This document shows, in pieces, positions 6,687 to 13,545 of a DNA stretch of 14,262 bases; positions within the stretch are counted from its first letter, which is position 1; every line of letters starts with the position of its first letter. This DNA comes from Candidatus Altimarinota bacterium. GTDB lineage: Bacteria; Patescibacteriota; Gracilibacteria; UM-FILTER-43-11. The notes below the pieces were generated by a model. The model did no database searches, was not told where the DNA came from, and saw nothing but the letters and a program-made list of their open reading frames with translations. Location of the stretch: the NCBI GenBank assembly GCA_029934675.1, contig JAOZLT010000011.1, positions 1-14,262 of the forward strand, in the 5' to 3' direction. Both the position numbers and the translations under genes were made by a program.

Positions 6687-6692
6687 AATTAT

Positions 6693-7076
6693 TTAATTAA
6701 GAATGTCCATCCCTACCGCCTTTTCCACGATGGTCTTTAACTTTGCTAATCCGTAACCGGTTGTCCCCATATGACTAGGAAGTGGGATAATTGCTGGAAG
6801 TGGATCAGCTGATAATTTTTTATAATCATCAGGAGTAATAGCCTGAGCCAGTTCTTCCAGAATAAATATAATTGCGTACTTATTTTTACTCTCTCCATCA
6901 GCCTCTACCTTCTCTCGTTTTAAACTAAATAACTTTTCAACAACCTCTTTCGAATCTGACATATACACAGGTTCCAATCCCAAAGCTTTAAAACCTAGTA
7001 TTATTTCCCGAGGACCGATGATTGCCATTTTATATTGATGCATAGTTTCAAGTAATTTTTCATGTGGCTTATCCAT
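6693..7076 (-). CDS. ntpG: V-type ATPase subunit F (central stalk)
   Basis: Called at 127 residues from ATG 7076; called ntpG in the Enterococcus hirae naming. Subunit F binds subunit D in the rotating stalk. The core KMAIIGPREIILGFKALGLE near the start and the end (LPSHMGTTGYGLAKLKTIVE, then KAVG) are typical of F. The start is uncertain. Family members usually begin just before the KMAIIG strand, which favours ATG 7043 (116 residues). ATG 7076 has AGGAGG only one base away, and the frame also opens upstream to a TTG at 7118 (141 residues). Residues before ~25 lie in or next to the gamma repeat and resemble it, so they may not be native F sequence. Confidence 0.88.
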   Translation of the reverse strand: MDKPHEKLLETMHQYKMAIIGPREIILGFKALGLEPVYMSDSKEVVEKLFSLKREKVEADGESKNKYAIIFILEELAQAITPDDYKKLSADPLPAIIPLPSHMGTTGYGLAKLKTIVEKAVGMDILN

Positions 7077-7169
7077 TCCTCCTTTCAGTCGGAATTGTTT
7101 TTCACGTGGCTTTAACAACCTGATAAACTACATGATAAACGGCCCGAAGGGCGGATAAACAACTGGTTA
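7073..7169. repeat. Repeat gamma, copy in the C/F gap
   Basis: Aligns with 8196-8290 at about 89% (nine substitutions and one 2-base gap over 97 columns). It spans from the last codon of ntpC to the ntpG start and supplies AGGAGG, one of the few clear Shine-Dalgarno-like motifs in the operon. Inside it, ATAAAC recurs at roughly 12-bp steps. A related 16-mer, AAGCCACATGAAAAAT on the minus strand (7055-7070), echoes 7097-7112 at 14 of 16 positions. Confidence 0.85.
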
Positions 7170-8186
7170 TATTGTAAGCGCATGTTTTCTTATCTCCTCA
7201 TTGCTCAGCATATTCAATTTCCCAACAAAAATAGTTCTTAGAATCTGCATATGATTTTCAAATCTCCAAAAGAATGCAAACACCGGCTCAGGACCAAAAG
7301 AAATCCTGTTACTTTTCTTCATAAAATCCTCAAGAGCTTTTGCTATTTTCTTTTCAACAGCTAAAAGTGATCCTTTATTTGTAAATTCATCAAGACATAT
7401 AACAAGATCATCACTATACATTCTCCGTTCAATAGATAAACGTAAATCTTCGTAATTCTTTTTATAGCTATCCATATAAGCATCAAAAGAAATATTCCCT
7501 CCCTCCAAAAGAACTGATTCAAAATAACTTTCTTCCTTATCTAATTCTTTACAACGAATAAATGTTTTTAGATTAGTAAAATCAATAAGTCTTTTTAAAT
7601 ATTTAGCAGTCAAATCACTATTTAATTTTTTCGTAACAGCAAGCATTGCAGTTAAATAATGTTTATCAACAAGCATATCTACAATCTGAGGATCTGGGTT
7701 AATTTCATATTGTTTATAGACATCATCAAGCGTGCTATGCATACCTTCAGTCAAAGGAGGGATAGTCCCATCAAGAACAAATTGTTCCCACTGATTTTCA
7801 GTAAGTGAACCGTAATCCCATAACGCATGATTAATATGCTCATAGCCACGTTCGGTAAGTTTAGCTTTTAATGAAATTTTTAAATTATGAAAATCATACT
7901 TCAAATTCAGAAAATTAATAACATCCGGATTTGGTGACATTCTTTTCACCAAGCGAAGCATCTTCGCAACACCATCCTTTAATACAGTTTGAAAATCTTT
8001 TACACCACAATCTCCAATACATCCATTAAGGAATGTTAAGTCATTCAAAATTTTAAAAGTGTCTTCCGCAGTATCTGCATCAATCATCCTCTCCACAATA
8101 TTAGGAGTTAGAAGACGGGTTTCAAGTGCCCGTAACCGACCGACGATGTATGCGTAATCTGTTGGGTTGTACATGTAGTTTATCAT
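7167..8186 (-). CDS. ntpC: V-type ATPase subunit C (central stalk socket on the K ring)
   Basis: 339 residues, typical for subunit C (d in eukaryotic naming), the funnel that joins the D/F shaft to the membrane ring. The opening YAYIVGRLRALETRLL, the FLNLKYDFHNLKISLKA segment (~110-126) and the C-terminal GPEPVFAFFWRFENHMQILR are family signatures. The sequence is largely helical, in three repeated helical units. ATG 8186 is chosen because it follows AGGAGG at 14 bases; ATG 8174 is possible. The start codon sits in one arm of a near-perfect inverted repeat (8172-8193 with 8234-8255), which could hide it in the mRNA. Gamma repeats flank the gene on both sides. Confidence 0.95.
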   Translation of the reverse strand: MINYMYNPTDYAYIVGRLRALETRLLTPNIVERMIDADTAEDTFKILNDLTFLNGCIGDCGVKDFQTVLKDGVAKMLRLVKRMSPNPDVINFLNLKYDFHNLKISLKAKLTERGYEHINHALWDYGSLTENQWEQFVLDGTIPPLTEGMHSTLDDVYKQYEINPDPQIVDMLVDKHYLTAMLAVTKKLNSDLTAKYLKRLIDFTNLKTFIRCKELDKEESYFESVLLEGGNISFDAYMDSYKKNYEDLRLSIERRMYSDDLVICLDEFTNKGSLLAVEKKIAKALEDFMKKSNRISFGPEPVFAFFWRFENHMQILRTIFVGKLNMLSNEEIRKHALTI

Positions 8187-8255
8187 GTTGTTTTTCCATT
8201 CCTCCTTCGTCGGAATTGTTTTTCATGTGGTTTAAACAACTTGATAAACTACATG
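8172..8255 (-). promoter_or_regulatory. Inverted repeat sequestering the ntpC start codon
   Basis: Bases 8172-8193 are the reverse complement of 8234-8255 at 21 of 22 positions. In the mRNA this is a 14-bp helix, one mismatch and a 7-bp helix around a 40-base loop. The mismatch is the A of the ntpC AUG itself. The loop holds AGGAGG. One arm is part of the gamma repeat; the other is the start of the ntpC coding region. A role in translation control is inferred. Confidence 0.6.
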
Positions 8256-8290
8256 ATAAACGGTCCAAAGGGCGAATAAACAACTTGTTA
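8196..8290. repeat. Repeat gamma, copy in the E/C gap
   Basis: Partner of 7073-7169 (about 89% alike). It fills nearly the whole gap, ending 4 bases before the last codon of ntpE. On the minus strand it carries GAAGGAGGAATGG just ahead of ntpC. The ATG inside that motif (8199) opens a 25-codon frame overlapping the ntpC start in another frame. Confidence 0.85.
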
Positions 8291-8293
8291 AGT

Positions 8294-8866
8294 TTACGGA
8301 AATAATATTTTAGCTACCTCAATCTCAGTAGCCGGACGAACAATATTTTGTACTAAATAAGGAAAAGAAAGGTTAATTTCGACCTTACCACTTACAACAA
8401 TAAATCCTCCTTTAAACGAGCCTGTCTCTTCTTTTATATGAAATTCAGCACCAGCTTTACTAACAGCATCTTCCGTAAGGACTCTACGTTCAGCAGGAAC
8501 AGTTAAATTCCCTTTTGGCAGACTTTTAGCAACATGCTTAAGCATTGCAGTTACCAATTTAGAATATTCACTACTGTCCAATGCATTCAGTTCTTTTTCA
8601 ACCTCCTCATAAGCCCCATCAATCACCTCACGCTTTTCTTTAAGAGATTGACTACGTCCAACCATCTTCGCAAGAGTTTTAGACTTCTTGATTATAGAAA
8701 TTGATTGAACTTCAATCTTACCTTCTATTTCAGTTTTTCGGAATTCAGCCTTAGCCGTTGCTTCTTCCTGAATTTTCTTGATTTCGCTACTGGCAACTTG
8801 CTTCATAAAAGCAGCTTTTTTCTCAGCTTCCGCCGAAATCTTTTGGAGTATGTCGTTAATAGCCAT
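8294..8866 (-). CDS. ntpE: V-type ATPase subunit E (peripheral stalk)
   Basis: 190 residues, normal for the family. The first ~100 residues are a charged, Ala/Lys/Glu-rich helix (MAINDILQKISAEAEKKAAF onward) that pairs with the G/H subunit as a coiled coil. The C-terminal half is the globular foot that grips the top of the A3B3 head, with the conserved GGFIVVSGKVEINLSFPYLV near residues 153-172. With the G/H subunit it holds the head still against the rotor. It lies 84 bp after ntpK. No Shine-Dalgarno is visible, but a TATATAAT stretch lies just upstream on the minus strand; no well-spaced -35 accompanies it. Confidence 0.93.
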   Translation of the reverse strand: MAINDILQKISAEAEKKAAFMKQVASSEIKKIQEEATAKAEFRKTEIEGKIEVQSISIIKKSKTLAKMVGRSQSLKEKREVIDGAYEEVEKELNALDSSEYSKLVTAMLKHVAKSLPKGNLTVPAERRVLTEDAVSKAGAEFHIKEETGSFKGGFIVVSGKVEINLSFPYLVQNIVRPATEIEVAKILFP

Positions 8867-8950
8867 TTTATTAAATTGATTATTATATACAGTTCATCTC
8901 TTGCCAAACTTAAGATTAAAGAATCTAAATGTCAAAAATTAAAAGTTTTT

Positions 8951-9445
8951 CTATGCAATAGAGAATACAACAAGCGCGCTAACTAAGAATCCTAGTACAG
9001 CATAAGTTTCTACCATAGCAGAAAGCACCATAGCTTTACCCATATCACCTGGATTTTTAGCTACCATACCACAACCTGCAGCAGACACTTTCCCTTGATA
9101 TATTCCAGAAAAATAACCAGCAAGACCTACAGGGATACCTGCAAAAAAGATTTTTGCACCATCTGCAGTAGTTAAAGCTATAGGATCACCGCTTAAAATA
9201 CCTGTAAACATAAGAATTAGGAAAGCTACCAAGAAGCCATAAATACCCTGCGTAGCAGGCAAAGCTTCCAAAATAAGTACCTTACCAAAAAGTTCTGGTT
9301 TTTCAGCAACAACACCAGCACCTGCTTGACCGGCATAAGATACACCGATAGATGAGCCTGCACCCGAAAAGGCTACGGCAAATGCTGCTCCTGCAACTGC
9401 TAGAGCTAAACCCCATAAACCTGGATTTGTAACTACTTCGTCCAT
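8951..9445 (-). CDS. ntpK: V-type ATPase subunit K, Na+-type rotor ring proteolipid
   Basis: 164 residues, a double-hairpin proteolipid with four membrane helices (~11-33, 54-82, 98-117, 138-163). It forms the rotating membrane ring. All residues that bind Na+ in the Enterococcus hirae ring are present: L62, T65 and Q66 in LPATQGIYG, Q117 in SGIYQGKV and the ion-carrying E146 in SAMVETYAVLGF (L61, T64, Q65, Q110, E139 there). The first hairpin has no carboxylate at the ion position, so one ion site per subunit is expected. E60, just before LPATQ, is an extra acidic residue in helix 2. It lies between ntpI and ntpE. The stop is TAG. Confidence 0.97.
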   Translation of the reverse strand: MDEVVTNPGLWGLALAVAGAAFAVAFSGAGSSIGVSYAGQAGAGVVAEKPELFGKVLILEALPATQGIYGFLVAFLILMFTGILSGDPIALTTADGAKIFFAGIPVGLAGYFSGIYQGKVSAAGCGMVAKNPGDMGKAMVLSAMVETYAVLGFLVSALVVFSIA

Positions 9446-9455
9446 AATAATTTAA

Positions 9456-9475
9456 AATTAAGAATTAAGAATTAA
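9456..9475. repeat. AATTAAG tandem motif in the ntpK leader
   Basis: AATTAAG at 9456-9462 and 9463-9469 followed by AATTAA. It ends 10 bases before the ntpK start on the minus strand, in the place where a Shine-Dalgarno would be. Confidence 0.6.
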
Positions 9476-9497
9476 TAAATTTGAATATAAAAATGTG

Positions 9498-9535
9498 AAA
9501 ATGAAAAATTGAATCAGAAATCAGAAATGCGAAAT
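9498..9535. repeat. Repeat alpha, copy in the K/I gap (uninterrupted)
   Basis: 38 bases identical to the two halves of the B/D-gap copy (3202-3221 and 3244-3261), without the 22-base hairpin. It lies just downstream of the ntpI stop. Confidence 0.8.
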
Positions 9536-9545
9536 ACAAAATATT

Positions 9546-11597
9546 TTAGTCATTTAATCGAACATACTTCGAATCCCGTTTCAAAGGCTTAAACGCCTGC
9601 CCTCCTCCTTCCATAAATTTCGTGAAAAATTCAACAAACTGAAGGCGTCCAGAATGAATAAACGCACCCAATGCATTGATACCAATATTGAACATATGCC
9701 CAACAATCAAAACAATAATAGCTAAAATTATACCAACAAATGGTATATCACTTACCATCCCCGCAATAGTATTCACAGCTAAACCAATTATACTTGTAGC
9801 AAGCCCAAGTGCAAGTAAGCGAGAATAAGACAAAACATCACTGAGATAGCCCACTAAACCATAGAGGCCAAGAACACCTGAAATAAATTTAAGAATAATA
9901 TTCTTTTTTTCACGCCCCTGAGTAAGAACTATACCCACCATACCTATGTACAACAATATCTTAGTAGTTCCCCATAAAGATTCTGGCAATATACCCGCCT
10001 TAACAGCAACTGCAAAACCAATCATAAATAACAAATACACCCACGGAAAATGATCTATAAGTGCATATTTTTTACTCTCATGTTTAAACTTCCAAATGAA
10101 ATTCATAAGAACCCCAACAAAAACTTGAATAAATCCCAATAACAACGAGAGTATAAGGACACTAAGAGGGCTTTTAATAGCATCAATTTTTTGGAATTTA
10201 AATACTTTTACAATTTCTTTTACGGTTTCACCAGCATCATTTTTTACCATATGAGTTACAACATTACCAGTACCATCAAGCAAAGATTTAGTTAAAAAAC
10301 CAGGAGCCTGATATGGAGTCATACTTGCCCATCCGCCATATAAAGCACCAGCAAAAAATGTAATTAAACCCGCATACATAAGTAAACGAATTAAACCTTG
10401 TGATTGTTTTGGAATTTTCAAAAATCTCAAAACTGAAAACATTATTGCAAACATCAAAAGACCATATATAGCATCAGTTAAAGCAAGCCCATAAAACATG
10501 ATAAAGAAAATTGCAAGATATGGCGTAGGATCTAGCTCATTAGGCAAAGGTAATCCATAAATATCTGTAACCGACTGAAACGGCTTCATAATACCCTTAT
10601 TGACAAGCAAAACTGGAGCATTTTCTCCTTCTTCTGGATTTATCTCCTCAATAACAAAACGACTAGTAATATCTTGTAAATCAGTCTTTAAAACCTCAAT
10701 TGACTTCTTAGTTATCCAGCCCTTAATCAGAATTGTTGATTCTGTAGAAGCAAAATCCCGACGAACAAGTTTTTGTTGTAAACGCCAATTATAATAATCA
10801 TACGTAACACGCAATTTTTTCAACTCTTTAGAAAAATCTACAGCAACTTTATTTAATTGACCCTGCCTTACCCCAATTTGCTCCAATCGCGTAACCAACC
10901 TTTCCAATTCTTCTTCAATCGTTCCTTTCAAAAGAGGTAATTCAACAAGTTCTACTTTAAAAGTAGCAATAACACCTGTAACTTGATTCAAAATTTCTTT
11001 TTCACAAAGAATTTGAACATAAACCTTATTTTCAATCACTTTTTCCTTTCCAATTGCAATCATCTTAGACAATGCAACAAGCTCTTCCTTAAACAAACTC
11101 CAATCTTTAAGCGGAACACTCACATGCAAACTAACAGAGCTTTCAGACTCTGAAGATGTATTTAATGCATATTTTAAATGTCTCCATGGCATAAGCTTTT
11201 CCTGCACAGAATGGATAGATTTTATCTCATTCTTCAAGTTTACCATCTCATCTTCCATAGATTTACATCTCCCAACCATATCTTCATACTGATAGTCCTT
11301 TGCAATTCCTTCCATTTCCTCATAATTTAACTTAACTGAATCACCATCAATCATGGCCTGCATCCCTTTTTTCTTTTGCTCATATTTTGACAGAAACTGA
11401 ACCGCAAAATCCAACTCAGCAATCCTGAATTCAAGTTCGTGACTTTCTTTATCAAGCTCCAATTTTGACATACCTTCAGCAAGTTCACCAATATCCGCTA
11501 TCTGCAAAACACCCTTTTCCTGCAAAAACGCCAAAACCTTCGGCTTATCAGCTTGATGTACTAGTAAACTAATTTTTTGCATTGGCACTACCGCCAT
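9546..11597 (-). CDS. ntpI: V-type ATPase subunit I (membrane stator, a-type)
   Basis: 683 residues, family size. The N-terminal half (~1-345) is a cytoplasmic arm with long helices (~40-130 and ~225-280) that anchors the peripheral stalks. The C-terminal half has about eight membrane helices, beginning near residue 358, and carries the half-channels for the ion. Key residues: R593 in LSYSRLLALGLA, which faces the ring glutamate, and R651 in FIHSGRLQFVEFF; both correspond to conserved arginines of the family. GHMFNIGINALGAF is a further signature. The hydrophilic loop at ~425-475 is probably extracytoplasmic. It starts 41 bp after the G/H gene and is followed by ntpK after a 100-bp gap with an alpha repeat. 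Confidence 0.96.
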   Translation of the reverse strand: MAVVPMQKISLLVHQADKPKVLAFLQEKGVLQIADIGELAEGMSKLELDKESHELEFRIAELDFAVQFLSKYEQKKKGMQAMIDGDSVKLNYEEMEGIAKDYQYEDMVGRCKSMEDEMVNLKNEIKSIHSVQEKLMPWRHLKYALNTSSESESSVSLHVSVPLKDWSLFKEELVALSKMIAIGKEKVIENKVYVQILCEKEILNQVTGVIATFKVELVELPLLKGTIEEELERLVTRLEQIGVRQGQLNKVAVDFSKELKKLRVTYDYYNWRLQQKLVRRDFASTESTILIKGWITKKSIEVLKTDLQDITSRFVIEEINPEEGENAPVLLVNKGIMKPFQSVTDIYGLPLPNELDPTPYLAIFFIMFYGLALTDAIYGLLMFAIMFSVLRFLKIPKQSQGLIRLLMYAGLITFFAGALYGGWASMTPYQAPGFLTKSLLDGTGNVVTHMVKNDAGETVKEIVKVFKFQKIDAIKSPLSVLILSLLLGFIQVFVGVLMNFIWKFKHESKKYALIDHFPWVYLLFMIGFAVAVKAGILPESLWGTTKILLYIGMVGIVLTQGREKKNIILKFISGVLGLYGLVGYLSDVLSYSRLLALGLATSIIGLAVNTIAGMVSDIPFVGIILAIIVLIVGHMFNIGINALGAFIHSGRLQFVEFFTKFMEGGGQAFKPLKRDSKYVRLND

Positions 11598-11638
11598 AAT
11601 AAAGGGCTTAAATAACTATTAACTCTTAACTATTAACT

Positions 11639-11962
11639 TTAAGAAAACATTCCCATAAACGACTCATGGATATATTTCTTAGCCTTATTCAAATTAGTTT
11701 TCCCTCCCTCAACCTCGTCTCTTCTACTATTGTCTGATTCAACTAAAATACGTCTATATTCTTCTTTCCCTTTTCCTTTAGCTTCCATAAAACGTTTTTG
11801 TCCAACTTCCTTGGTTGATTGCTCAATATCAGCGATTAATCTTTCAGCTTCCTCACTTGCTTCAATTAACCGTTGACTATTATCCTTTTCAACATTTGCA
11901 AGCATCCCAGTAGCTTCTTTTTCTCTATCTTGTATCTGTACAATTAGATTATCATCACTCAT
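11639..11962 (-). CDS. ntpF: V-type ATPase subunit G/H (peripheral stalk helix)
   Basis: 107 residues, almost entirely helical and rich in Glu, Lys and Arg, with no globular domain. Its pattern (IQDREKEATGMLANVEKDNS, ARLI-type heptads such as EEAERLIADIEQ) and its place as first gene before ntpI match the G/H subunit (NtpF in Enterococcus hirae, AhaH in archaea), which pairs with subunit E to form the peripheral stalk. Identity rests as much on operon position as on sequence, since this family is poorly conserved. The start at 11962 lies about 42 bases after the predicted transcription start. No Shine-Dalgarno is visible. Confidence 0.85.
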   Translation of the reverse strand: MSDDNLIVQIQDREKEATGMLANVEKDNSQRLIEASEEAERLIADIEQSTKEVGQKRFMEAKGKGKEEYRRILVESDNSRRDEVEGGKTNLNKAKKYIHESFMGMFS

Positions 11963-12010
11963 AAATTTTCAGACTTAAATATATAAACAAATATTAATTT
12001 TGCGGAAAGT

Positions 12011-12039
12011 ATTTTAGTCACAGTGTCAATAAAAGTCAA
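12011..12039 (-). promoter_or_regulatory. Sigma-70-type promoter of the ATPase operon
   Basis: On the minus strand TTGACT (12034-12039), a 17-bp spacer and TAAAAT (12011-12016). Transcription would begin near 12004. It is the only good promoter I found for the nine genes. Confidence 0.65.
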
Positions 12040-12371
12040 TGGTATAAGAGATTGCTATATTTTGAATATATTTTATCGACTTATTTAGAGTTAGAATTGT
12101 CCATTATTTGAATAATTAGTTATCGGGTAATATTATATACATACTTCTCACTCATCCCTAACCACCTACCCACTAACCCCTGATTACTGTAAGGGAAACT
12201 TACTTACCTATTACTCACACCCTACTTTTTTCAGACCTCCATTATCTTATTCCAACAATCCATTATCGACATCAAAATTACAAAAAGTGTGCCAACCAAA
12301 TATCGACACTCATTCCCTCTCTAAAAAACACATACTGTTCTTCCTGTTTCACAACAATAATAAAAGACAAG
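12040..12371. other. Noncoding stretch between divergent transcripts
   Basis: No gene seen. The plus strand is pyrimidine-rich around 12150-12240. TATCGAC occurs three times (12074-12080, 12264-12270, 12301-12307), and a small GTAAG/CTTAC hairpin lies at ~12189-12203. None of this amounts to a recognised element. Confidence 0.4.
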
Positions 12372-12399
12372 TTGACTAAAATATTTTTTAATATAAGAT
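12372..12399 (+). promoter_or_regulatory. Promoter for the 12434-13419 gene pair
   Basis: TTGACT at 12372-12377, a 16-bp spacer and TAAGAT at 12394-12399. The -35 is identical to those at 12034-12039 and 13486-13491. The start would be near 12406. Confidence 0.5.
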
Positions 12400-12408
12400 T
12401 ATACCCCA

Positions 12409-12421
12409 AAAAGAATCTTTT
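12409..12421 (+). promoter_or_regulatory. Small palindrome at the predicted transcription start
   Basis: AAAAGA, one central base, TCTTTT. Its place just after the -10 box fits a repressor site, but in DNA this AT-rich it could be chance. Confidence 0.25.
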
Positions 12422-12433
12422 AATAAAATATTT

Positions 12434-12865
12434 ATGATAAATAAAACACTAGATTACACAACTAGCCAACGCATGACACTAGCAACACGAAAAGTTGAGC
12501 TAGGAAAGCAACTTGATGAAAAAGATGAAGAAGCTATACAAACAGCCTTAATGCAAAGTTTTGAAGGAGTAAATGAACATGGCGAACAAGAAATGGAAAC
12601 GGTAAAAGTAGTAATAAATCTTTTTAGGCAAATCGATGACATCAAAGAATCTCTAACTAACAATAAGCTAATTCCTCTTGTCAGAGGAGCTACAAAAAAC
12701 ACACTTGTAAACGGAGGAAATGGGGAAAACCCCGAGCTAGTAAATCAACATTATACAACTCTCATTACAGAATTCCAAAAAAAATACCATCAACTTTCCG
12801 ATGCTGCCAGAGAATTAGTACTAGCGATTATCCCAATTGATAAAGTAAAAAGAATATTTAATTAA
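12434..12865 (+). CDS. Hypothetical helical protein, possible paralogue of the next gene
   Basis: 143 residues; family not recognised. It is soluble, with no signal peptide or membrane segment, mostly helical with a Gly/Asn-rich break near residues 93-98. The C-terminal part (NQHYTTLITEFQKKYHQLSD, then IIPIDKVKRIF) resembles that of the next protein, which has QYLHIITEF, YHQL and a final ILKRILE. Both also share an ES-x-x-LIP-x-LR type motif (here KESLTNNKLIPLVR). The pair are probably divergent duplicates. The ATG is preceded by an in-frame stop and lies ~28 bases after the predicted transcription start; no Shine-Dalgarno. It is followed after 26 bp by the next gene, probably in one transcript. 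Confidence 0.7.
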   Translation: MINKTLDYTTSQRMTLATRKVELGKQLDEKDEEAIQTALMQSFEGVNEHGEQEMETVKVVINLFRQIDDIKESLTNNKLIPLVRGATKNTLVNGGNGENPELVNQHYTTLITEFQKKYHQLSDAARELVLAIIPIDKVKRIFN

Positions 12866-12891
12866 TTCAAAATATTTAATCTTAAATTATT

Positions 12892-13419
12892 ATGCAAAAC
12901 CAAGAAACAACTACCCAATCAACATCCGAAAACAGAAATGCACAAAAAATCAGTCAATTAGAAGAATCTATAAGAGTATTGATTCCACAGCTACGGAGTA
13001 GCCATGGAAGAGTCCTTTCAATTGAAAAAAAAATAAGCAGGCTTACTGATGATGACCCCTATGAGGGACTAACTGAAGAATTAGAAATTGGTTCTAATGA
13101 AGTAGACTCACGAACATTCGAAGAAAATCTTGGGGAACCATTAGAATTTGACACTCCATCATTTGATGAAAATAACCCTATAGACAGATCTTTGAAACTT
13201 GATGATGTTGAAGAAACTGATATGAATGAATTAGAATTAATTGAGCTACAGGACAGACTAAATACTCAATATCTTCATATAATTACAGAATTCAGAAATT
13301 TAGCCAATCAATGGTTCAAAACCTATCACCAACTACAACCACTAAGACCAAACTCCCCAGTACTTATGGAAATTGACGTAACTCAATTAAATGCAATTCT
13401 TAAAAGAATATTAGAATAA
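12892..13419 (+). CDS. Hypothetical acidic helical protein, possible paralogue of the preceding gene
   Basis: 175 residues; family not recognised. It has a Gln/Thr/Ser-rich N-terminus, a helix carrying QLEESIRVLIPQLR (~21-34), a strongly acidic middle (~54-120, rich in Asp and Glu, probably disordered), and a C-terminal helical part with LNTQYLHIITEF, WFKTYHQL and ILKRILE. The shared end motifs suggest duplication from the same ancestor as the 12434 gene, with the acidic middle as the main difference. No membrane segment or catalytic motif is visible. The gene lies 26 bp after its neighbour and is followed at once by a strong terminator, so the two form a closed two-gene unit. Confidence 0.7.
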   Translation: MQNQETTTQSTSENRNAQKISQLEESIRVLIPQLRSSHGRVLSIEKKISRLTDDDPYEGLTEELEIGSNEVDSRTFEENLGEPLEFDTPSFDENNPIDRSLKLDDVEETDMNELELIELQDRLNTQYLHIITEFRNLANQWFKTYHQLQPLRPNSPVLMEIDVTQLNAILKRILE

Positions 13420-13440
13420 CAAATTATAAAGTTGCCCTTG

Positions 13441-13478
13441 AAACCCTCTCCAGTTTAAAATTGTGAGAGGGTTTTCTA
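13441..13478 (+). terminator. Intrinsic terminator after the two-gene unit
   Basis: AAACCCTCTC (13441-13450) pairs perfectly with GAGAGGGTTT (13465-13474) across a 14-base loop, followed by T and CTAAT. This is the clearest terminator in the window. Confidence 0.85.
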
Positions 13479-13485
13479 ATAAAAT

Positions 13486-13513
13486 TTGACTTACAACCAC
13501 TCACACCTATAAT
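13486..13513 (+). promoter_or_regulatory. Strong promoter of the 13546 gene
   Basis: TTGACT (13486-13491), a 16-bp spacer and a perfect TATAAT (13508-13513). The start would be near 13520. Confidence 0.75.
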
Positions 13514-13522
13514 AAATCCCTC

Positions 13523-13542
13523 ATTTAATTAACTAATTAAAT
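13523..13542 (+). promoter_or_regulatory. AT-rich palindrome in the leader of the 13546 gene
   Basis: ATTTAATTA and TAATTAAAT are perfect inverted arms around two bases, lying between the -10 box and the ATG. It may be an operator or simply AT-rich leader. Confidence 0.3.
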
Positions 13543-13545
13543 ATT

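Noticed and set aside
8867..8950. Internal promoter before ntpE (TATATAAT on the minus strand)
   Set aside because: The nearest -35-like TTGGCA is only 14 bp away and there is no extended -10, so I would not call it.
12454..12702. Open frame on the minus strand within the 12434 gene
   Set aside because: Its composition (Ser/Cys-rich, antisense) fits a shadow, and the plus-strand gene has a promoter and a downstream partner with shared motifs.
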